Shown: piece after piece, positions 1 to 5,976 of the stretch
How positions within the stretch are numbered: position 1 is the stretch's first letter
Layout: every line of letters starts with the position of its first letter
DNA from: Hydrogenimonas sp.
GTDB taxonomy: Bacteria; Campylobacterota; Campylobacteria; Campylobacterales; Hydrogenimonadaceae
DNA length: 7,446 nucleotides
Reading direction: 5' to 3'
NCBI RefSeq assembly: GCF_029933015.1
Contig: NZ_JAOZOZ010000076.1
Coordinates: forward strand, 1 to 7,446
Made by a program: the position numbers and the translations under genes
The notes under the pieces: model-generated
The model's input: the letters and a program-made list of their open reading frames with translations, nothing else
What the model was told of the DNA's origin: nothing
The model's database searches: none

Positions 1-1382
1 CCCATGAAACCCATGTTCCGTGTCCCGAAACTGCGCAGATTCGGAAAAATGGCGTCGAGCTCCTCTTCCGTCGCGCCGAACCACCCGACGATCGTGGCGA
101 GGTAGCTCTCCATGGCGGTCGTGGGTACCATTCTGTCCGACCAGGCGTCCGGGGAATCGGGACGCAGTTCCGGCATCCTCCCGTAGATATCGCCCCCCTT
201 CACGGCACCGCCCATGACGAAAGCGTGGCTGCCCCATCCGTGGTCGGTACCCGCTCCGTTGGGGCTGAGGGAGCGTCCGAAATCCGACAGGGTAAAAAGC
301 GTGACCCGCTCCGTCAGCCCCATCTCTTCCAGCGCGTCGTAGAAGGCTCCCAGCGAATCGCTCAGATAACCGGTCTGGTGCGCGTTGTCGGAGTCGTGTG
401 TGTCCCATCCGTGGTGATTGACGAAAAAGATCTGTCGTCCGGGACGGCCCGGAAAGTTCTCTCTGACCGAGAGGATTTTCGCCACCAGTTCCAGCTGTTT
501 CCCCAGCGGCACTCCCGTCTCGTGGACGCCTGTCGAAAAACCGTCGAATTCACGCACCCCGTCGAAAAGACCCGCCAGCAGATCCGGGCGCCGCAGCTCC
601 TCGACCCTTTTTTGCGCGAAAGCGGCCATCAGCCGGTTGCCGTCGCCGCGCATCGCCTCGTAGATATCCTGATAGACGCCGCCGAGCTCTCCGCTGCCCG
701 CTTCGGGGCCGAAACCGTAATAGCGCATCGTATCGGGAGAGACGGCGGCCTCGGAAAAGGCCACGGCCTCTTTCACCGCACCCAGCTGCATCAGATTGTT
801 TCCGCCCACCGTGATGTTGCACCAGGGACTCCCCTCCGGGAAAAAGAGATCGGCCGTCCTCGCGGCCCAGCCCATTTTGTGCGGATTTTTCGCATCACCG
901 AGCATCCACAGATCCCTCTGGGTATTGTGGGCGAAAAGCTGGTTCGGCAGCACCGCCCCGCCTTCTCGGATCTCTTCGGCGGTCGTGGGACGTACCAGCG
1001 TCCCGACATTGGCGACGAGGGCCAGCCGCTTTTTTTCGAAAAGTTCATGCATACGCCCCATGTTCGAGCGCATCCCGTAGGCCAGCGGATTGCGTCCCGC
1101 CGCGTCGGCGTGTGTGAATCCCAGCAGGCTCTCCCTCTCCACCGCGAGCCCTTTCCTCACGGCCCTGTAGTCATCGTAGCTCTCCCTGCCCGTGGGCACG
1201 ATCATGTTGAAAACGTCCGCACCTCCCTCCAGCAGTACACAGACGATCGCCCTGTAATCCCCCGCCGTCTGCGCCGCATCGAGACGCTCCGGCGACGCCA
1301 GCATCGCGCCCAGAGGCGAGAGGGAGAGGAGACCCGCCGCGGAACGCTTCAGAAACTCTCTTCGGTTCAACGATTTTTTCAT
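1..1382 (-). CDS. DUF1501 family protein with Tat signal (3' end cut by window edge)
   Basis: Exported protein of the DUF1501 family, placed by family knowledge in the sulfatase/alkaline-phosphatase-like superfamily; its substrate is unknown. It starts at ATG 1382-1380 and is open for 460 codons to the left edge. Residues 6-12 (NRREFLK) are a textbook twin-arginine motif, followed by a hydrophobic stretch (15-29) and a possible cleavage site near LDA-AQ (34-38), so the folded protein probably leaves through Tat. Family signatures are LLEGGADVFNMIVP (50-63), NHHGWDTHD (322-330), DFGRS (367-371) and TDHGWGSH (379-386); their Asp and His residues are plausible metal ligands. The last visible residues (RNMGFMG) resemble the usual family C-terminus, so only a few codons are likely missing. 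It follows the DUF1800 gene after 10 bp, the usual partner. The family call is firm; an enzymatic role is inferred. Confidence 0.93.
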   Translation of the reverse strand, partial: MKKSLNRREFLKRSAAGLLSLSPLGAMLASPERLDAAQTAGDYRAIVCVLLEGGADVFNMIVPTGRESYDDYRAVRKGLAVERESLLGFTHADAAGRNPLAYGMRSNMGRMHELFEKKRLALVANVGTLVRPTTAEEIREGGAVLPNQLFAHNTQRDLWMLGDAKNPHKMGWAARTADLFFPEGSPWCNITVGGNNLMQLGAVKEAVAFSEAAVSPDTMRYYGFGPEAGSGELGGVYQDIYEAMRGDGNRLMAAFAQKRVEELRRPDLLAGLFDGVREFDGFSTGVHETGVPLGKQLELVAKILSVRENFPGRPGRQIFFVNHHGWDTHDSDNAHQTGYLSDSLGAFYDALEEMGLTERVTLFTLSDFGRSLSPNGAGTDHGWGSHAFVMGGAVKGGDIYGRMPELRPDSPDAWSDRMVPTTAMESYLATIVGWFGATEEELDAIFPNLRSFGTRNMGFM

Positions 1383-1387
1383 ATCCG

Positions 1388-1394
1388 CTCCTTT
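1388..1394 (-). promoter_or_regulatory. Shine-Dalgarno of the DUF1501 gene overlapping the DUF1800 stop codon
   Basis: On the minus strand AAAGGAG lies 5 nt before the DUF1501 ATG and shares bases with the TAA stop (1393-1395) of the upstream DUF1800 gene. Ribosomes ending DUF1800 would therefore sit on this site, which implies translational coupling of the two proteins. It also fixes the start codon that gives the intact Tat signal. Confidence 0.8.
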
Positions 1395-3150
1395 ACCGCT
1401 GCAACGCGTAATCCGGGGAGGTGATCACCAGGCCGAGCATATGGCGGGCCATCTTCTCCCCACTCATCCCTTCGTCCGATGCGTGCGCCCGGGCGTAGGA
1501 GAGTATGGCCTCTCTCGTGGACGCGCTCAGATGGCCTGCCGTCAGGATCCTGTCGAGCCGATCGAGCAGCTCCCCGTACCTCTTCCCAGACGCCAGAGCG
1601 CTCTCTTTCTCCAGCTGCAGATCGGCGCTTATTTCGAAGAGTCCGTAGATGGAGTCGTTTTTGTGGATGATCCCCATCAGCACCTCGTCGATGCCCTGTT
1701 TGCCGTAGAGTTCCAGTTCCGGAGCCGCGATCCCCTCCTTTTTCAGCGTATAGGGCGCATCCTCGGGTGTGAAGTAGTTGAACACGGTCAACGCCTCCAA
1801 AGGCCCCTCCTGCCGGGTGTATCCGGTGCCGTTGAAGTTGAAGGAGCGGTAGCGGTAGAGCGGCGTATCCCCCTGTCTGAGGATATGGTAGCCGTCTTGC
1901 GCGTGAAAGGCCCTGAAAAGATGGGTGAAATACAAAAGCGGTTCCCGGAACTTTCCGAAGATCTCCGGACGGTTTCGTGCGCCGTGCAGCGCTTCGTCGT
2001 CGAGCAGGATCGCCCGGACGACCGCCCCAAGATCGCCGTGTTCTCCCTTTCCGTTGTCTTCGAACACTTCGGCGACTCTCTCCACGTATGCCGGAGAGGG
2101 GTTGCTCGTCACCAGCCGCTGGATCAGCCTTCTTGATACGAAAGGCGCCGTGTTGGGGTGGGTGGCGAGCATATGGAGCGCCTTGTCGATGTCCCCCTTC
2201 GTATCGCCTCCCGCCGGAACGAGACGGCCTTCAGAAAACAGCCTTTTTTCGCTCCTGTCATGGTACTCCTCCACCGCCACCATGGCGGATGTGCGGGCGT
2301 GGTGGCTCGAAAAGGAGGCTTCCGTCTCGAACTGCCCGTTGTCGTCCGTCAATCCCGTGAAGATCTTCGCCATCTGTTCGATATCTTTCTGATCGTAGAC
2401 GGGCTGCGGCCTGCCGTCGCGCAGGAGGCGTCTGCCGTCCCGGTCGAGGCGATAGAGACCGATGGAGAAGAGCTGCATCACCTCCCTGGCGTAGTTTTCG
2501 TCCGGGTGGGCGCCCCGGGTACCCGCTTTGGCGTTTCCCAGATAACTGAGATATTTTCCCATGGCGGGATGGTAGGTCACCGCCTTCAGCAGCTCTTCGT
2601 AACTGTCGAAAGCGTGCCGGACCAGAACGTCGTAATAGGAGATGCGTGCATCGGGATAGGTCAGAAGCGGCCCGTTTCTGGAGATGACGAGGATTTCGCT
2701 CAGTGCGAAAGCGACACGCTGTCGCAGCTGATCCCTCCCATGGACCGCGATATCCCACCACGCGTCGCGCTGGAGATACCCCAGCGCATCGCTGAAGCGT
2801 TTCCAGTCTTCGGGATGATCCTTCAGGTCGCCGACACCGCCGACGCCTTCGGCACGCTCCTCGGCCCACGCCATATGGTAGCTCGGCGGTTCCTGGAACT
2901 GCTCCTGCAGCCAGAGGTCGTAGTCGCCCAGACGAACCAGGCGGTCGATCTCTTCGGGTGTCGCTCCGAACGTGGCACGGGAGAGAAAAGCCGAAGCCTC
3001 ATCCGCCGACGCGACGGCGTAACGGACGGTACGACCACTATCGGTCTCCTTTTCGACGGAAGAGACCTCACCGCCTCCGCCTCCCCCGCATCCTGTCATC
3101 AGCAAAAACACCGTCACCCATCCGGCGAAACGGCTCGTCATTCGTTTCAT
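1393..3150 (-). CDS. DUF1800 family lipoprotein
   Basis: Envelope lipoprotein of the DUF1800 family, 585 aa; the molecular function of the family is not established. The N-terminus (1-21) is a lipoprotein signal with lipobox LMTGC and lipidated Cys21, then a six-Gly tether; Gly at +2 argues against inner-membrane retention, so outer-membrane anchoring is likely. Family landmarks in order are ASAFLSRATFGATPEEIDRL (52-71), QRVAFALSEILVIS (144-157), DENYAREVMQLFSIGL (217-232), MAKIFTGL (260-267), FVSRRLIQRLV (337-347), KFREPLL (400-406), TVFNYFTP (455-462) and GLVITSPDYALQR (573-585). They span the whole protein, so it looks complete. The start at 3150 has GGAGAG 6-10 nt upstream; Met4 is an alternative but would shorten the signal n-region. 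It is the first gene of a two-gene unit with DUF1501. There is no CxxCH, so it is not one of the haem-carrying relatives. Confidence 0.93.
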   Translation of the reverse strand: MKRMTSRFAGWVTVFLLMTGCGGGGGGEVSSVEKETDSGRTVRYAVASADEASAFLSRATFGATPEEIDRLVRLGDYDLWLQEQFQEPPSYHMAWAEERAEGVGGVGDLKDHPEDWKRFSDALGYLQRDAWWDIAVHGRDQLRQRVAFALSEILVISRNGPLLTYPDARISYYDVLVRHAFDSYEELLKAVTYHPAMGKYLSYLGNAKAGTRGAHPDENYAREVMQLFSIGLYRLDRDGRRLLRDGRPQPVYDQKDIEQMAKIFTGLTDDNGQFETEASFSSHHARTSAMVAVEEYHDRSEKRLFSEGRLVPAGGDTKGDIDKALHMLATHPNTAPFVSRRLIQRLVTSNPSPAYVERVAEVFEDNGKGEHGDLGAVVRAILLDDEALHGARNRPEIFGKFREPLLYFTHLFRAFHAQDGYHILRQGDTPLYRYRSFNFNGTGYTRQEGPLEALTVFNYFTPEDAPYTLKKEGIAAPELELYGKQGIDEVLMGIIHKNDSIYGLFEISADLQLEKESALASGKRYGELLDRLDRILTAGHLSASTREAILSYARAHASDEGMSGEKMARHMLGLVITSPDYALQR

Positions 3151-3211
3151 ACCTCTCTCCTCACACTATCCGCTTTCCACAAAGGAGCTCTTTTTCGTCC
3201 CGCTGGATTCG

Positions 3212-3222
3212 ATTATATACCA
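3212..3222 (-). promoter_or_regulatory. Probable promoter -10 region of the DUF1800-DUF1501 unit
   Basis: The minus strand reads TGGTATATAAT, with a consensus TATAAT at 3217-3212 in an otherwise GC-rich region, 62 nt before the DUF1800 ATG. A TTGAAG at 3237-3232 is -35-like, but its 14-nt spacing is too short for a standard sigma-70 promoter, so I call only the -10. Predicted transcript start is near 3205, leaving a leader of about 55 nt. The 172-bp gap to the divergent thioredoxin gene holds no other gene that I can see. Confidence 0.5.
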
Positions 3223-3285
3223 ATCTTTTCCCTTCAACCTCTTTGGTTTAAATCCGTTCACATCCACATGGCGGACGATATGGTG

Positions 3286-3291
3286 TAAAAT
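3286..3291 (+). promoter_or_regulatory. Possible -10 box of the thioredoxin-like gene
   Basis: TAAAAT lies 31 nt before the ATG at 3323, within a short AT-rich run, and would start transcription near 3298. No convincing -35 is visible. The call rests on position and base composition only. Confidence 0.35.
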
Positions 3292-3322
3292 AACATCGAC
3301 ATATCCCCTGCCAAGGAAAACC

Positions 3323-3640
3323 ATGACACTCGAATCGATCCGTCAGACCATCGAAGAGAAACCCGGCGTGCTCCTCTACTTCCGGGGAGAGCACTGCAAC
3401 GTCTGCCACGCGCTGCAGCCCAAACTCTTCGAAGCCTTCGAAAAGAATTTCCCGAAAATCGAAAAGCTCACGGTGGACGTGGGAGAGCACGCCGAGATCG
3501 CGGCGGCCTTCGGCGTCTTCTCCATCCCCACGGCCATCGTCTTTCTGGGCGGCAGGGAGTTCGCGAGAGTCAGCCGTAACGTCAGCATCCCCGCACTGGT
3601 CGAACAGATCCGCCGCCCCTACGGGATCATGCTCTCCTGA
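3323..3640 (+). CDS. Small cytoplasmic thioredoxin-like protein
   Basis: Thioredoxin-fold protein of 105 aa, likely a thiol-disulfide reductase or redox carrier. It has no signal peptide, so it probably acts in the cytoplasm. The active site is C25-N-V-C28, after the predicted strand GVLLYF (15-20); the cis-Pro loop is SIPT (67-70, Pro69), followed by the strand AIVFLGGREF (71-80). Length and domain order match a minimal thioredoxin. The classical WCGPC is changed: His24 replaces Trp and Asn-Val replaces Gly-Pro, which should alter redox potential and partner choice. The start has AAGGA at 3313-3317, 5 nt upstream. It is transcribed away from the DUF1800 unit and lies 91 bp before a c-type cytochrome gene. 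A role in reducing apocytochrome cysteines is tempting, but the protein lacks an export signal, so this is not supported. The fold call is firm; partners are unknown. Confidence 0.88.
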   Translation: MTLESIRQTIEEKPGVLLYFRGEHCNVCHALQPKLFEAFEKNFPKIEKLTVDVGEHAEIAAAFGVFSIPTAIVFLGGREFARVSRNVSIPALVEQIRRPYGIMLS

Positions 3641-3651
3641 GCTTCTTCAAT

Positions 3652-3657
3652 TATAAT
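3652..3657 (+). promoter_or_regulatory. Candidate -10 box (TATAAT) of the cytochrome gene
   Basis: A perfect TATAAT sits in an AT-rich stretch (about 3649-3675) just after the thioredoxin-like gene. Transcription would start near 3664 and give a leader of about 67 nt that includes the whole hairpin at 3687-3727. A second -10-like box, TATACT at 3704-3709, would instead start near 3716 and remove most of that hairpin; the sequence cannot decide between them. No -35 is evident for either. Confidence 0.4.
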
Positions 3658-3686
3658 ATTAATTTATTTTATTCAATCGGAAACCG

Positions 3687-3727
3687 GCTCCTTTTAGATA
3701 AAATATACTTATCTAACAAAAAGGAGC
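3687..3727 (+). promoter_or_regulatory. Nested inverted repeat that can sequester the cytochrome Shine-Dalgarno
   Basis: The left arm 3687-3701 (GCTCCTTTTAGATAA) pairs with two right segments: TTATCTAA at 3709-3716 (8 of 8) and AAGGAGC at 3721-3727 (7 of 7). The loop is AATATAC (3702-3708) and the only interruption is a 4-nt bulge, CAAA (3717-3720). The outer right arm contains the SD (AAGGAG, 3721-3726) of the gene starting at 3732. In RNA this would be a 15-bp stem hiding the ribosome-binding site; in DNA the inner 8-bp dyad could be an operator overlapping a -10-like box. The pairing is read directly; its function is inferred. Confidence 0.6.
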
Positions 3728-3731
3728 TGTC

Positions 3732-4172
3732 ATGAGAAAAGTTTTAATGACACTTGGGCTCGGAATTGTAATGTTGGGTGCCGGTCAGACAAAAACACCA
3801 ATGACCCAGGAGCAAAAAGAGCTCAAAGAGACGATGAAAACGCTTGCGGGTGGACTGACGCGCATACAGGAAGCGATCCTCTACAACGACAAAGAGGAGC
3901 TTCTCGCGGGTGTCAGGATGCTAAAACGCATCGAAGACGGCTATCTGACGAAACACGGCGAAGCGCTGAAAAAATACATGCCCGACAATCCGGAATTCGC
4001 CATGGCCCTCGCCCAAAAGAGCGAAAGGAATATCGAACGCTACGTCAGAATGATGAAAGAGGATATCTTCTCCAAACACGACTACAGCAACATCGCCGCC
4101 GGATACAGCCATATCGTCCAGGAGTGTGTGGGTTGCCACCAGAAGCTGAGAAAGTGGCGCTGGGAACAGTAA
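3732..4172 (+). CDS. Periplasmic monohaem c-type cytochrome, cytochrome c'-like
   Basis: Small exported c-type cytochrome of 146 aa. Residues 1-18 form a Sec signal (MRK, then a hydrophobic LMTLGLGIVMLGAG) with cleavage likely around 17-18 and no lipobox Cys. The mature part is strongly helical and charged (about 25-131), followed by one haem site, C132-V-G-C135-H136, 10 residues from the C-terminus. A single CxxCH at the end of a helical protein of about 125 residues is the layout of cytochrome c'/four-helix-bundle cytochromes, in which His136 would be the proximal ligand. It could carry electrons or bind a small ligand such as NO; the sequence does not say which. The start is backed by AAGGAG at 3721-3726, 5 nt upstream, inside a potential hairpin. 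Haem attachment is confident; the c' subfamily is moderately sure. Confidence 0.85.
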   Translation: MRKVLMTLGLGIVMLGAGQTKTPMTQEQKELKETMKTLAGGLTRIQEAILYNDKEELLAGVRMLKRIEDGYLTKHGEALKKYMPDNPEFAMALAQKSERNIERYVRMMKEDIFSKHDYSNIAAGYSHIVQECVGCHQKLRKWRWEQ

Positions 4173-4181
4173 AAGGGCTCT

Positions 4182-4200
4182 CCCCCTCTTTCAGAGGGAG
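4182..4200. terminator. Hairpin between convergent genes, possible terminator
   Basis: CCCTCT (4184-4189) pairs with AGAGGG (4193-4198) around a 3-nt loop. Read as minus-strand RNA, a U-G wobble and one further C-G pair extend the stem to 8 bp, and a TTTT run follows seven nt later. It lies in the 18-bp gap between the cytochrome stop and the end of the GGDEF-EAL gene, overlapping the latter's last codons. There is no U-tract on the plus strand, so a terminator for the minus-strand gene is the better reading, and only a modest one. Confidence 0.35.
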
Positions 4201-5900
4201 TTGACGGGAAGCCACCGCTTTTCGAAATCTTCGATAGGCAGCGGTCTGGAGTAGTAGTACCCCTGGATCACGTCGCAGCCGATCGCATGGAGCATCTCGG
4301 CCTGCGCTTTCGTTTCGACCCCTTCCGCCACGATCTCCAGACCCAGCGTATGCCCCATGGCGATGATCGACTCGACGATGGCCCGGTCGTTGGGATTTTC
4401 GGTGATATCTTCGATGAAACTTCTGTCGATCTTCAGTTTGTCCACCTCCAGCATCTTCAGATGGCTCAAAGAGGAGTATCCCGTCCCGAAATCGTCGATC
4501 GAGAGCTTGAAACCCAGCGATTTGAGCGATTTGATCAGCAGATAGGCGTGCCTTTCGTTTTCGATCAGGATATCCTCCGTCAGCTCAAGCTCGACGAACT
4601 CGCAAAGCCCCTCGTATCGTCTGTGGATCGACTTCATCTTCGGCAGAAACTGCTGGTGGTGAAACAGTGCGCTGGAGATGTTCACCGAGAGGGTGGGACA
4701 GAAACTGCACTCCTTTTTCCATTTCCGAAGCAGCTCGAAAACATTCTCGATGACGAACATGTCGATCCTGTACAGAATGCCGAGCTCTCTGGCCAGCGGC
4801 AGAAAACGGTCGGGGGCTATCATCCCCTTTTCGGGATGGATCCACCGGATGAGACTCTCGGCGCCGCAGATCGTGCCGTTTTTCAGATCGATCTGGGGCT
4901 GCAGCCACGCTTCGAGCTCCCCTTTTTCCAGCGCTTCGAAGAGTTCGGTCTCCATCTGGATGTTGTCGAGCATCATGTCGCTGTTGTGGGCGAAAAAGGC
5001 GAAACGGTTTTTCCCGCTCTTTTTGGCTTCATACAGAGCGATATCCGCCGCCTTCTGGAGGGTCTCGATATCCCGGCCGTGTTCGGGAAAGAGCGCGACC
5101 CCCAGACTGATGGAGATATGCAGATGGATGCCGTTGATATCCAAAGAGGTGTGCACCGTGTCCTGGATGCGTCCGATCAGCGTCCCGATCTCTTCGAGAT
5201 TGAGATAGTCCTCGACGATGATGGCGAACTCGTCACCGCCGATACGGGCGAACAGATCGGTCTTTCTGAGGATTTTCGCGACACGTTTGCTGATGGCGTC
5301 GAGAAGTTTGTCCCCGGCCTTGTGCCCCAGGGAGTCGTTGATCCGTTTGAAGTTGTCGATATCGAAGACGATCAGCGCCACCTTGTGGTCGCGGCGGTTG
5401 CCGAGGGCGACGGCCCGTTTGAATTCGTTGACGAAGACGTGGCGGTTGTAAAGACCCGTGAGCGTGTCGTAGTTTGCGAGGCGCTCCAGCTCCTTTTTGG
5501 CCAGGACCGTTTCGGTCTCGTCGATCAGCGTCCCGATGATCGCCCGCTCCCCCTGATAGTGAAAAACGCTTCCGTAGGCCCTGAGATATATCATCTCACC
5601 CTCTTTGGTGATGCCGCGGAAGGAGTATTCGATGCTCTCTTCATAGCCTTCGATGCGCTTTCGGATATTCTCTTTGGCTATGTTTCTGTCGTCGGGATGG
5701 GTCAGGTCGAGATTGCTCTTTCCTATCAGTTCGTCACGCTCGTAGCCGAATATCTCGGCCAGACGTTTGTTGACATAGCTGAACTTTCCGTCCTGTATGA
5801 TATAGATGCCCACCACGGCGTGCTCCACGAGCGCACGAAACTTCTCGTCGGAGTCGAGCAGACCGTTGGCGATGGAGCGTTTGATTTCGACCTGTTCCAT
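4191..5900 (-). CDS. PAS-GGDEF-EAL cyclic di-GMP enzyme
   Basis: Cytoplasmic c-di-GMP enzyme of 569 aa with no membrane segment. A PAS sensor domain covers about 16-130 (FRALVEHAVVGIYI; then FGYERDELIG and HPDD), followed by a linker helix and the GGDEF domain (about 140-300). The synthase signature G221-GDEF-225 is intact and preceded by the inhibitory I-site RKTD (212-215). The EAL domain covers about 315-560: E348-S-L (a mild variant of E-A-L that keeps the Glu), N407, ELTE (439-442), DDFGTGYSSL (469-478), K490 of KIDRSF, EGVE (526-529) and Q546 of QGYYYSRP. All residues usually needed for synthesis and for hydrolysis are present, so it may be bifunctional, with the PAS domain choosing the direction. 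The start at 5900 has a close SD (GAGGA). It lies 76 bp downstream of the GH114 gene on the same strand. Confidence 0.95.
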   Translation of the reverse strand: MEQVEIKRSIANGLLDSDEKFRALVEHAVVGIYIIQDGKFSYVNKRLAEIFGYERDELIGKSNLDLTHPDDRNIAKENIRKRIEGYEESIEYSFRGITKEGEMIYLRAYGSVFHYQGERAIIGTLIDETETVLAKKELERLANYDTLTGLYNRHVFVNEFKRAVALGNRRDHKVALIVFDIDNFKRINDSLGHKAGDKLLDAISKRVAKILRKTDLFARIGGDEFAIIVEDYLNLEEIGTLIGRIQDTVHTSLDINGIHLHISISLGVALFPEHGRDIETLQKAADIALYEAKKSGKNRFAFFAHNSDMMLDNIQMETELFEALEKGELEAWLQPQIDLKNGTICGAESLIRWIHPEKGMIAPDRFLPLARELGILYRIDMFVIENVFELLRKWKKECSFCPTLSVNISSALFHHQQFLPKMKSIHRRYEGLCEFVELELTEDILIENERHAYLLIKSLKSLGFKLSIDDFGTGYSSLSHLKMLEVDKLKIDRSFIEDITENPNDRAIVESIIAMGHTLGLEIVAEGVETKAQAEMLHAIGCDVIQGYYYSRPLPIEDFEKRWLPVNSL

Positions 5901-5919
5901 ATCCTCTTTCTGTCTGAAA

Positions 5920-5925
5920 ATAATA
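5920..5925 (-). promoter_or_regulatory. Possible -10 box of the GGDEF-EAL gene
   Basis: The minus strand reads GGTATTAT in the AT-rich gap between the GH114 stop and the GGDEF-EAL ATG. It would start transcription near 5913 with a leader of about 13 nt carrying the SD. TTGACG at 5942-5937 is too close (11 nt) and TTGTAA at 5950-5945 is slightly far (19 nt) to be an ideal -35. If real, this gene can be transcribed independently of the GH114 gene; no terminator hairpin was seen in the gap. Confidence 0.35.
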
Positions 5926-5976
5926 CCTCTTTAGATCGTCAATATTACAAAAATTGTTAAGGGATCGTTTTGAAAG

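Noticed and set aside
225..1424. Long plus-strand open frame opposite the DUF1501 gene
   Set aside because: It is antisense to a gene with clear family motifs; its protein is Arg/His/Val-rich with no recognisable domain, as expected from GC-rich codons read on the other strand.
3181..3194. Near-palindrome AAAGGAGCTCTTTT with an orphan SD-like AAAGGAG on the plus strand
   Set aside because: No start codon or small reading frame follows at a suitable distance. The palindrome lies in the probable DUF1800 leader, but only four bases could pair with that gene's SD, too few to call a switch.
2158..3288. Long plus-strand open frame opposite the DUF1800 gene
   Set aside because: Same antisense codon-phase effect; no SD, no signal peptide and no known motif.
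3395..3409. CNVCH in the small plus-strand protein as a c-type haem site
   Set aside because: It matches CxxCH, but the protein has no export signal, and the cysteines sit at the thioredoxin active-site position with a matching cis-Pro (SIPT) loop.
5941..5957. AT-rich imperfect palindrome (CAAT...ATTG) between the GH114 and GGDEF-EAL genes
   Set aside because: Arms of only four bases and an A/T-biased sequence make it indistinguishable from chance; no U-tract and not a credible terminator.
4287..5960. 557-codon plus-strand open frame opposite the GGDEF-EAL gene
   Set aside because: Its length is striking, but it is fully explained by codon bias of the intact c-di-GMP gene; the composition (Asp/Val/Phe/Gln-rich) is typical of antisense translations and there is no domain.
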